Below, piece after piece: positions 1 through 7,945 of a stretch of 10,025 nt of DNA. The stretch lies in the NCBI GenBank assembly GCA_023807065.1, contig JAJJLU010004715.1, positions 1-10,025 on the forward strand, written 5' to 3'. A program made the position numbers and the translations under genes. The stretch comes from Isotricha intestinalis (taxonomy: Eukaryota; Ciliophora; Litostomatea; Vestibuliferida; Isotrichidae). Positions within the stretch are counted from its first letter, which is position 1. The number at the start of each line of letters is the position of its first letter. The notes under the pieces are model-generated. The model searched no databases and was not told where the DNA came from. It was given only the letters and a program-made list of their open reading frames with translations.

Positions 1-1016
1 TCATTTTATTAATAGGTGAATATTCTCTTTATTTTATCAGAATCACATTATATAAAAATTATATCTTAGAATTTTTTAATTTAGATGAAAGTGAAATCAG
101 ATTAAAAAAAATCAGAAAAATGTATAATTTACCGGGAAATAATGTAATTAAACTTAATATTGAAAATATTTTTCCTAATTTAAATAATAAAGACAATAGA
201 CCATTTGCGAATGAAATTCATAAAAATTTGAGTAATACAATTTCAAATAATTTTAAAAATTTTGGCTTTAAAGTTATTGAAGAAAAATCAGAAAACATAA
301 ATAAAAAATTTGAATCAGAAAATAAGAATTTGATTAACCATAATAATGAATCATTTATTCATAAAGAAATTAAAAGTAATATAATTCAAAATAATTATCT
401 TTCAAATGGAGGATTCTTTAGACAAAAATCCAAAAGTAAAGATATACCATTAACTAATTCTTTTTTATCTAAAGGAAAAAATTCTGTGTTATCTTATGCA
501 ATAAATATTAATAATAATAATCAATATGATATATTTAAGCATAATTCATTTGTATCAGGTAAAAGTATTTCTGTATTAGATAAAAATAAGAGTATACTTA
601 GTAATAAAAGTGGTATAACACTAAATCATGGTAAAAATACAATTTCATTACCAAAAATACAATTAAGAGTAATTAAAATTCCCGGTTTTTTTAGTGATTT
701 TGTTTGTAAAAAAAATACTTTTAAAACAATTAAACAAGTTCATGAAAATTATAAAGAAATTCAATTCTTATTAGATATTGTTCATTATTTAAAATCACAA
801 AATGAATTAAATATTATTGAAAAACATTTATTTAGTAGTGAACAAAGAAAAGCTTTATCTTACACTTATACTTTTGAAGCAGATTTTGAATTAGAAAGAG
901 AAGGTTATGATTATATGATTAAACATAAAAAAAATAAATTTGATGAGAAAAATGAAGGGGATACAAGTCAAAATTATTTATTATCAGGAAAAACTCAGAA
1001 ATTGAAAAACATTTAA
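1..1016 (+). CDS. Two-helix ciliate-type membrane protein, copy A (5' end missing)
   Basis: This is the 3' part of a paralogue of the gene at 5951-7945. The frame ending at the TAA at 1014-1016 is open back to base 3, so the first ATG in the window (120) is internal and not the start. The residues before it (GEYSLYFIR, then LYKNYILEFFNLDESEIRL) match the second membrane helix and juxtamembrane segment of copy B. What is visible is therefore the end of that helix, a juxtamembrane stretch, a long Asn/Ser/Lys-rich tail (roughly bases 150-645) and a conserved C-terminal domain from base 648 beginning LPKIQLRVIK. By hand count this domain is about 80% identical to copy B over 108 residues; the tail between is hardly alignable. 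An RQKS motif lies at bases 420-431. No catalytic motif is visible and the function is unknown. It converges on the minus-strand gene ending at 1450. Membership of the copy B family is secure; the role is not. Confidence 0.9.
   Translation, partial: ILLIGEYSLYFIRITLYKNYILEFFNLDESEIRLKKIRKMYNLPGNNVIKLNIENIFPNLNNKDNRPFANEIHKNLSNTISNNFKNFGFKVIEEKSENINKKFESENKNLINHNNESFIHKEIKSNIIQNNYLSNGGFFRQKSKSKDIPLTNSFLSKGKNSVLSYAININNNNQYDIFKHNSFVSGKSISVLDKNKSILSNKSGITLNHGKNTISLPKIQLRVIKIPGFFSDFVCKKNTFKTIKQVHENYKEIQFLLDIVHYLKSQNELNIIEKHLFSSEQRKALSYTYTFEADFELEREGYDYMIKHKKNKFDEKNEGDTSQNYLLSGKTQKLKNI
47..97 (+). repeat. 51-bp segment identical to 6958-7008
   Basis: Read directly, bases 47-97 and 6958-7008 match without a mismatch. 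The segment codes for the end of helix 2 and the juxtamembrane stretch (LYKNYILEFFNLDESE) in copies A and B. Identity extends to synonymous third positions, which points to recent duplication or gene conversion as well as protein constraint. Confidence 0.9.
648..971 (+). repeat. Conserved C-terminal domain repeat, copy A
   Basis: This segment aligns without gaps to 7598-7921 in copy B (108 codons, about 80% identical residues by hand count). Its bases 743-968 part aligns to copy C at the right edge; 762-819 is identical to copy C over 58 bp. It codes for the conserved domain containing the block YKEIQFLLDIVHYLKSQNE, which is present in all three copies. Confidence 0.85.
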
Positions 1017-1449
1017 AATATATCTTTTTTTAAATTGGTTTTCTATGTATTTCTTTCAAATTTTTAATTAATTTTGAGATTTTAAGTCTTTTTTAAATTA
1101 AACTTTTTATATACAGTATTAAATGTGTTTTATTTAACATTTATTTTATTACTAATTTATATCTATAGTGAAATAAAAAATTTATAATTTAAGTATAGAA
1201 TATAATAATTTGAAATTATTTTAAGTAAAACTCAAATGAAATTTAAGACAAAAATTATTTATCAAAACACAAATTAATAATTTTTTTATTTTTTTTAAAT
1301 ATTTATTAATTTTCTTTTAAATATTAATTGATTTATAATATGATATTCAAATTTTTTTTCAATTTTTAATTATTACCAATAAAATAAATAATTTTAATAT
1401 ATAATGCATTAATAAGTAATTTTAAAATTAACTATAATTATATTTTAAT
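1017..1449. other. AT-rich convergent intergenic spacer
   Basis: This stretch separates two genes that end toward each other, so it holds both 3' ends and their poly(A)/termination signals. It is nearly pure A and T with long T and A runs (for example 1279-1297). AATAAA-like strings are so frequent at this composition that none can be singled out as a poly(A) signal. I see no open frame of useful length, no RNA gene and no clear repeat. Confidence 0.7.
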
Positions 1450-4400
1450 TTAAAGTCTAAGTAAAAGAGAAGTAAATTCATATAATTTATATTTATGATT
1501 TTTGATTGCACTATATCTTAAACAAGTAACAAAACTATAAAACAAAAAAGGAAGTAAGAAAGAAATAATAAAATTAATTGCAAAACAAATTAATAAATTA
1601 TCAATACTATGAGGATAAGTAGCACAATATAAAGAAATAGTAAACCAACAAAATCCAGTTATTAAGAAAGTTAATATAAAATAAATAACAAATTTAATTT
1701 TTGTTTTTACTAAATAATGATCAATAAAAATTAAATCATTCTCAGAAATCATATTTTTATTTTCTTCTAATTCACTTTTATATTCCATAATACAATCAAT
1801 TATTTTTGTTATAAAATAAGTACAAAGTAATGAATAAATAGCAGTTAATATTTCTTTTCCACTGAGTTCTTTTTTCTTTTTATATAATTTACTAATATTA
1901 CTATTAAAGTTAAATAAACAACAAAACATTAAATCAAGAGAAATAGTAAGAATAAATAAAGAAAATTTATATATACAAATATCATATTTATCATTATTAC
2001 ATAAAGTAATAAATTTATGTTTACTTTTAATTATTAAACAATAAATTCTAGAAAAAGAATTATTATTTTGGATAAACTTTTGACTTGTGATTCCATCTTT
2101 AAAATTTCCTTCACTTTCAATTTCATTTGAATTTTTTTCTGTAAAATAATTGTCTTTTTTTTTATATGATTTCTTTTTATTACCATATATTTTACGACTT
2201 CCATTTTTCATTAAATCATTATAAAAATTTTCAATGGATTTTCCAACTTTATAAACATAATAATTATTTTTCTTAATATTTTCATCATCATCAATATTAT
2301 AAGTATCAGTTTCTTTATTTAATTTTGGAGGATTACTTGGTTCAATTTGCTCTTCCTCATTTTTATTTATATTTTTATTAATTTTTTCATTTTGACTGTC
2401 AGGAGAATTTTTACCACTTTTTTCACTTAAATGGTCAAAATCATTTTCATAATTAATTTGAATTTTTTCTAAAGGTTTTGGAGGTGTTTTTCCTAATAAA
2501 ATTGATATTTGATTTATACTACATGAAAAAAATACTATCACATTTATTATTTGGAAAAAGATGGAAACTAATATTATATAATTCCCGTAATTTTTTGTGA
2601 AAAAATTATTTTTGAACAATAGTTTTGAACATTTCATAAATTGGAAATTTTTATCTTTTATTATTTTATTTTCTTTATATTTTTTATAAGTTGCTTTTTC
2701 ATATTCAAAAAAAGAAGTAATATTTGAACATATACAATTAACTTTAGAATTTTCAATATCAATATTTGTTATGTTACAATTTTCTTCACAAAAATAATAA
2801 TTTGAATTATTATGATATAAATCATATCTATCTTCTAATAATATATCATAACTTTCATTTGAAACTGGTGTACATATATCATTATAAAATTTATTTGATT
2901 CAGAATAATAAATAATATCAAGAGAATAATTTTGATAATATTCAAACACATAATTCATTAATGTAGAATTTTTAAATGACTTTGAAATTAAAATTTTATC
3001 ACAAATATTATTTTGATATTTAACTCCATTTTGATTAAATATTATAAAATTATATTGAGGAGTCATTACATCATCTCTATTAAATTCAAATAAAGCAACA
3101 TAAAATATATAATTTTCATTAATTATATTTGAATTTCTTATTTTATTAAAACAATCATCTAAATTTAAAATAGTAATATTATATAAATCAGTTAACTCTT
3201 TATAATCTTTCATTCCATCATCAGTAGAATTATATAAATAAAATTTAATTTTATTATTATAAACATAAACATTAGAAGGAGGATTAACAGAAATAATATA
3301 ATTAGTAATTCCTTTATAAAAATCTTCAAAATTATTTAATTCATGACAAATATTATTTATCGCATCAGGAAGTGTATTACTAGGACATTCAGGAAAACAT
3401 TTTCCCTCATAATAATAATAAGTTTTTCCAAGATTATTTGCATTATTACATGAATTTACACATTCTTTAGTATCTATTACTAAATAAGGATAATCTTCAT
3501 TACATCCATCTATACATATATGATCTACTTTATTGGTATCTCTATACCAATAAGATTCACATGATGTAACACAATTATTTCCTGAGTTAATATCTAAAGT
3601 TAAACCTTCTTTACAAGTTTTACATAAATGTTTTGTTGCAGTTCCTATTGTTGAACAAGTCTTACATGTTCTATAACATTCTTTCCATACTTTAGGATGA
3701 TTAGTTGAAGAGAATGTATCCAAATAATAACCACTATCTAATTCTAATATTGTTGTTGTATTATAGCAATTTTTAATTGAATCACTTTCTCGTTCTTCAA
3801 GAGGATAATAATTAGAATTTACCAAACATTGAGTACATCTATGACTTAATGGTATTTCAGATTCTGTACAATATAAGCATGATTCATTGCATATATGAAT
3901 TTTAATTGATCCTGTACATACCTTACTCATTAATTTGGATGTACTCTCATATCCATAATAAGAATAAGTATATGTTCCTCCAACTGGTATTTTAAAACGA
4001 AATTTTGCAGATATTAAGATATATTCCTCAATATTAATATTATTATATGTAGTTCCACTATCAGTAGAATATTCATAAGTACCAATAGAGGGGATATTAA
4101 ATATCCTCAATTTTAAATCAGTTGGAGTTGAACCAAAATTATCCGATAAATCTAATGAAATATAAGTATTAATGAAACCTGACTTTTCTGGTTCATTTGT
4201 GCATATTGGAGATTCTAAATTAAAATATTTTGTGTGATAATCATTTGAACCACCCACATTTTCACTAGAAAAATCAAAAGATACTATTGATGAAGATGGT
4301 GATACATATAAAATAAATGGTAATCTTATAGTATAGACTGTATCTCCTGGTACATTTGTATATGATTTAATATATGGCTCACTTTTTAACTTAAAATCTT

Positions 4401-5304
4401 CACTAAATATTTTATATTTAATATCATTCGACTTTTTACAAACTAAGGCATAATTATAACCTATTTTACCTATATTAAAAGAATCAAAACTTTTATCACA
4501 ATTTTCTAAAATTAATTCAGGTTCTGAATTTAATATTTTTAATTGATCAGATGTTTCATATTGACCACGTAAACAATAAATATTATTATTTCCTTGTTTA
4601 CTATAACAAACAAAAAATTTAATATCACTAATAGCATAAATCTTTTGACCTGGAGATTTTGAATTACAATCATAACCTAATTCAACTAAATTATGCACTT
4701 TAATTAATGATCCTGAATATCCTTCTGAAAAATCAGGAGAATAAATATTAAGGTTACATCCATCATATCCTGAAAAAACACAAATAATATGATTATATCT
4801 AGGGAAACCTTTACAGTCAATAGTGGGACCTTTAATTAAAACATCTGATATTAATTCAGAAATAATAAAAAATGAATAAAAATTAAATTGAACAATATGT
4901 AAAAATAAATCATAATCAATATAAGCACTAAAAAAATATTCAACACCTAAAACATTCATTTGAAAAAAACAAACATTTCCATTATCTTTTAATTTATAAA
5001 TTATATTTTGGGCATAATAAATACCAGCATTTCTTAATCTTACTTGGTAATATGTTATTACTTGATTAGAAATACTAGCTGTTATTATATGATGAGCATA
5101 AAGTATAGGTGATCCTGTGTGAATTGTATGAACAAGCTTGCCATGATAATTTATTAGATTACCATTACAAAACATATCTCCATTACAAATGAATTGAATA
5201 AATCCTTCATCATATAAAGGAATTCCATATTGACAGTTTGAGACAGTTATTTGATTTCTGATAATATGTGATTGAAAAAAAAATAAAATAATAAAAAATA
5301 CCAT
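1450..5304 (-). CDS. Large cysteine-rich surface protein with C-terminal membrane helices
   Basis: The product has 1284 residues, from an ATG preceded by AAAA to a TAA stop. Residues 1-18 form a hydrophobic signal peptide (VFFIILFFF core). Residues 25-360 look beta-rich, with recurring strands containing a cysteine near 112, 175, 233 and 289 and a Cys-less version near 334, possibly propeller blades. Residues about 375-470 resemble an Ig/cadherin-like fold (NIPSIGTYEYST ... GGTYTYSYYGYES). Residues 472-653 are a furin- or growth-factor-receptor-like cysteine-rich region (CNESCLYC, CYRTCKTC). Residues 660-890 form a sequon-rich juxtamembrane module (FYNDICTPVS, LLEDRYDLYH). Helices follow at about 909-931, 1111-1134, 1152-1173, 1205-1230 and 1237-1261, with an acidic Asn/Lys-rich cytoplasmic loop at 935-1090. 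I recognise the overall layout as an uncharacterised surface-protein type of ciliates and anaerobic protists; the ligand and role are unknown. It diverges from the gene at 5951. No intron is needed. Confidence 0.88.
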   Translation of the reverse strand: MVFFIILFFFQSHIIRNQITVSNCQYGIPLYDEGFIQFICNGDMFCNGNLINYHGKLVHTIHTGSPILYAHHIITASISNQVITYYQVRLRNAGIYYAQNIIYKLKDNGNVCFFQMNVLGVEYFFSAYIDYDLFLHIVQFNFYSFFIISELISDVLIKGPTIDCKGFPRYNHIICVFSGYDGCNLNIYSPDFSEGYSGSLIKVHNLVELGYDCNSKSPGQKIYAISDIKFFVCYSKQGNNNIYCLRGQYETSDQLKILNSEPELILENCDKSFDSFNIGKIGYNYALVCKKSNDIKYKIFSEDFKLKSEPYIKSYTNVPGDTVYTIRLPFILYVSPSSSIVSFDFSSENVGGSNDYHTKYFNLESPICTNEPEKSGFINTYISLDLSDNFGSTPTDLKLRIFNIPSIGTYEYSTDSGTTYNNINIEEYILISAKFRFKIPVGGTYTYSYYGYESTSKLMSKVCTGSIKIHICNESCLYCTESEIPLSHRCTQCLVNSNYYPLEERESDSIKNCYNTTTILELDSGYYLDTFSSTNHPKVWKECYRTCKTCSTIGTATKHLCKTCKEGLTLDINSGNNCVTSCESYWYRDTNKVDHICIDGCNEDYPYLVIDTKECVNSCNNANNLGKTYYYYEGKCFPECPSNTLPDAINNICHELNNFEDFYKGITNYIISVNPPSNVYVYNNKIKFYLYNSTDDGMKDYKELTDLYNITILNLDDCFNKIRNSNIINENYIFYVALFEFNRDDVMTPQYNFIIFNQNGVKYQNNICDKILISKSFKNSTLMNYVFEYYQNYSLDIIYYSESNKFYNDICTPVSNESYDILLEDRYDLYHNNSNYYFCEENCNITNIDIENSKVNCICSNITSFFEYEKATYKKYKENKIIKDKNFQFMKCSKLLFKNNFFTKNYGNYIILVSIFFQIINVIVFFSCSINQISILLGKTPPKPLEKIQINYENDFDHLSEKSGKNSPDSQNEKINKNINKNEEEQIEPSNPPKLNKETDTYNIDDDENIKKNNYYVYKVGKSIENFYNDLMKNGSRKIYGNKKKSYKKKDNYFTEKNSNEIESEGNFKDGITSQKFIQNNNSFSRIYCLIIKSKHKFITLCNNDKYDICIYKFSLFILTISLDLMFCCLFNFNSNISKLYKKKKELSGKEILTAIYSLLCTYFITKIIDCIMEYKSELEENKNMISENDLIFIDHYLVKTKIKFVIYFILTFLITGFCWFTISLYCATYPHSIDNLLICFAINFIISFLLPFLFYSFVTCLRYSAIKNHKYKLYEFTSLLLRL

Positions 5305-5950
5305 TTTTAGTTTATTTTATAAAAAAATATTTATTTTTATTTCAAAATTTTTTATAAAAATTAATAAAGAGTATTAAAAAACATTATTATCAAATATATT
5401 TATCCCTAATTTGCTCATTTAAAAATTTACAAAATAAATCATTTCTTAAAATTAAATCTACTACAAACAGATTAATATTTCTATATAAAAATATCTTTAA
5501 GAAATAACAGTTCGAGTTTTTAATTAAAAAATAATAAAAAAATTAAATTTAGAAGTCTTAAAATTCTTTAAGAATATGATATTATAAATTCAATTTATTA
5601 TTTCAAAATTAAAATCAATAATAAGCAATTAAGAAAAGCTTAATTAATTAAAATATTTTTTCTCAAAATTACATTTTAAATGTTTTTATCAATACAAACA
5701 AGAACTTTTATAATTTTTAAATCATTGATATATTAAGAAAACTTAGTTTATTTAATAAATCACAATAATTCTACTAAAAAGTGAAAAATAGATTTTTTTT
5801 TTATTCTTTTCAAATATTATTTTTATTCAATAAAAAATCAAAATTTTCAACAATAAAACTATAAAAATATTTCTATAAATTAAAATATAATAATTATTCA
5901 GAAAATTTAAATTATAATTTTCTTTAAATATATTTAAACAATTTATAAAA
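5305..5950. promoter_or_regulatory. Divergent intergenic region, presumed bidirectional promoter
   Basis: The genes on both sides start here and read away from each other, so their upstream control sequences must lie in this interval; this rests on gene orientation, not on a recognised motif. Base content is very AT-rich throughout and TATA-like strings are everywhere, so no core promoter can be picked out. Both ATGs are preceded by AAAA. A 7-bp inverted repeat (TCTTAAA, loop ATTC, TTTAAGA) sits at 5556-5573 and an all-A/T one at 5346-5362; either could be chance at this composition. I see no coding frame or RNA gene. Confidence 0.5.
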
Positions 5951-7945
5951 ATGAATAAAAATTATCGATATCCTTGTTTTAAATTAATTGATATATTTGG
6001 TATTCCTCCTTTATTTACAATAAGAGGAAGATCTACATTTCAAACTCAAATTGGAGCATCTTTAACAATAATATGTATTACCTTTATTATAATATATATA
6101 TCAGTTTTATTAAAACAAATGACACATCATAAATCTCCAAATTTGAATTCATCAATATATTATAAAGAAAAACCACCTGATATGGATTTAAATAAAAATA
6201 ATTTTTCATTTGTTTTTGGATTACAAAGTAAAGATTATAAAAATTTTATTGATGATAGAATTTATAATGTTAATGCATATCAATCAAAATTAATATTAAA
6301 TAAAAATGGGATTTATAATTATGAAAATGAACCGTTAACAATTATTAAATGTGATGAATATAAATTTGAAATAATACCTGATAAATTTAAAAAATTACCA
6401 ATAGATAATTTATATTGTTTAAATAATAATATAAGTTTAAAAGGTGATTTTATGCAAGAATCTTTAAATTATATTAAATTAAATTTTATGAAATGTGTAA
6501 ATTCAACAGAAAATAAAAATAAATGTAAATCAGAGGATGAAATTAATGAAATATTAAATGAAGGATTTATAGGAATGTTTTTTCCAGATTATAGTTTTGA
6601 ACCTATAAACTTTAATAATCCATATAAAACTTATGTGAGGAATTTATACGAAGGTATTTCAATGAAATTTTTTGAAAATATTGTCTTATATTTTAAATTA
6701 GTTGAAATTATAACAGATTCAGGTTATTTTTTTGATGATAAACAATCTATTTATTTTGCTTCTTATGATTATTCTCAAAATGATTTAGATTTAAATGATT
6801 TAATTAATTTTTTATCTATAACAATAAGAGTTTCATCAAAAAGAGAAGTTCATGAAAGAAATTATATTAAAGTTCAAGAAATTGTTTCTAATGTAGGAGG
6901 AATGTTAAAAATAGTTTTATTGTTTGGAGAATATTCTGTCTACTTTATAAGAATGTTATTATATAAAAATTATATCTTAGAATTTTTTAATTTAGATGAA
7001 AGTGAAATTAGATTAAAAGAAGTAAGAAAAATATATAATATACCAAAAGGAAAATCAAATATAGAAAATTTATTTTCAAATTTAAGTAAACATAGTTTAG
7101 GTAATAATGGATTACAAATTATAGAGGAAAAATCAGAAAGTATTCAAAATAATGAAGAGAGTTTAAATAAAAATATTAAAAGAGAAAATAGTTTTGTGCT
7201 TTCGAAGAAAAGTAGTAAATTTGAAAATAATTTTGTTATAGAAAAGAAAGGAACATTTTCAAGTTATAATTCAAATAAAGAAACAAGAAAATTATTTTAT
7301 AGGGGTATAACAGCAAATATGAATAATATACCATCACAATTAAATTCTATAAATTCAATGATTTCAAACGTAAATGTTCCTTACAATAGACAAAAAAGTG
7401 CGGTGTCAGATAATCCAAGAAAAAATAATATATTAACAAATAATGCTGTTTCTTATGAAAGACAAAAAAGTGGTTTTTACACAAATAATAACGGTATTAA
7501 AATATCTCAAAGAAAATCAATGAATTCTGTTGGAACTTCTAATTTGGATAGTAAATCTGATTTAAATTTATTACATAAAAGCACAAAGAAAAATTTGATG
7601 CCAAAAACTCAATTAAGAGTAATTAAAGTTCCTGGTTTTTGTGTTGATTTTGTATGTAAAAAAAATACTTTAAAAATTATTAAACAAGTTAATGAAAATT
7701 ATAAAGAAATACAATTCTTATTAGATATTGTTCATTATTTAAAATCACAAAATGAAATAAATATTATGGAAAAATGTTTTTTCACTGAAGAACAAAGAAG
7801 AATTTTATCCTACACTTATTCTTTTGAAGCTGACTTTAAATTAGAAAGAGAAGGTTATGATTATATGATTAAACATGAAAAAAATAAATTTGATGAGAAA
7901 GATGAAAATGAAACCAGTCAAAAAAGCTTATTACAGTTACAATAA
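5951..7945 (+). CDS. Two-helix ciliate-type membrane protein, copy B (complete)
   Basis: The product has 664 residues. A short cytoplasmic N-terminus (FKLIDIFGIPPLFTIRGRST) leads into helix 1 at about 35-56. A non-cytoplasmic domain spans about 57-310 with cysteines at 134, 156, 182 and 192; its MKCVNSTENKNKCKSEDEI and YFKLVEIITDSGYFFDD segments fit the pattern I recall from ciliate 'transmembrane protein' families. Helix 2 is at about 311-333 (IVSNVGGMLKIVLLFGEY). A juxtamembrane segment ending NLDESEIRL, an Asn/Ser/Lys-rich tail (about 365-545) and a conserved C-terminal domain from residue 550 (MPKTQLRVIK) follow. Two RQKS motifs at 480-483 and 504-507, plus QRKS nearby, look like kinase sites. 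No enzyme motif is seen and the function is unknown. It shares its upstream region with the minus-strand gene at 1450-5304. The start is supported by the N-terminal family motif and the AAAA context. Membrane topology is predicted by eye. Confidence 0.92.
   Translation: MNKNYRYPCFKLIDIFGIPPLFTIRGRSTFQTQIGASLTIICITFIIIYISVLLKQMTHHKSPNLNSSIYYKEKPPDMDLNKNNFSFVFGLQSKDYKNFIDDRIYNVNAYQSKLILNKNGIYNYENEPLTIIKCDEYKFEIIPDKFKKLPIDNLYCLNNNISLKGDFMQESLNYIKLNFMKCVNSTENKNKCKSEDEINEILNEGFIGMFFPDYSFEPINFNNPYKTYVRNLYEGISMKFFENIVLYFKLVEIITDSGYFFDDKQSIYFASYDYSQNDLDLNDLINFLSITIRVSSKREVHERNYIKVQEIVSNVGGMLKIVLLFGEYSVYFIRMLLYKNYILEFFNLDESEIRLKEVRKIYNIPKGKSNIENLFSNLSKHSLGNNGLQIIEEKSESIQNNEESLNKNIKRENSFVLSKKSSKFENNFVIEKKGTFSSYNSNKETRKLFYRGITANMNNIPSQLNSINSMISNVNVPYNRQKSAVSDNPRKNNILTNNAVSYERQKSGFYTNNNGIKISQRKSMNSVGTSNLDSKSDLNLLHKSTKKNLMPKTQLRVIKVPGFCVDFVCKKNTLKIIKQVNENYKEIQFLLDIVHYLKSQNEINIMEKCFFTEEQRRILSYTYSFEADFKLEREGYDYMIKHEKNKFDEKDENETSQKSLLQLQ
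7598..7921 (+). repeat. Conserved C-terminal domain repeat, copy B
   Basis: This is the partner of 648-971 (same orientation) and of 9803-10025 (inverted). Bases 7693-7756 are identical over 64 bp to the reverse complement of 9962-10025, the longest exact match found between copies in this window. Confidence 0.85.

Noticed and set aside
1..1016. Copies A and B as long terminal repeats of a mobile element
   Set aside because: Similarity is confined to coding segments of the same protein family, lies in three orientations or contexts, and no transposase, integrase or terminal repeats are present.
1017..1449. Many AATAAA-like strings as poly(A) signals
   Set aside because: At this base composition the hexamer occurs everywhere, so position alone cannot identify a functional site.
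3406..3420. Short AAT/ATA microsatellite-like run
   Set aside because: It codes for four consecutive tyrosines in the large surface protein and is too short to call a repeat feature.
3340..3895. Cysteine-rich region as a known variant surface antigen
   Set aside because: The spacing is furin/growth-factor-receptor-like in general, but I cannot tie it to a specific antigen family such as VSPs; the multi-helix C-terminus argues against a simple VSP.
5305..5950. TATA-like and palindromic A/T strings as promoter elements
   Set aside because: They are not distinguishable from background in nearly pure A/T sequence; only the gene orientation supports a promoter here.
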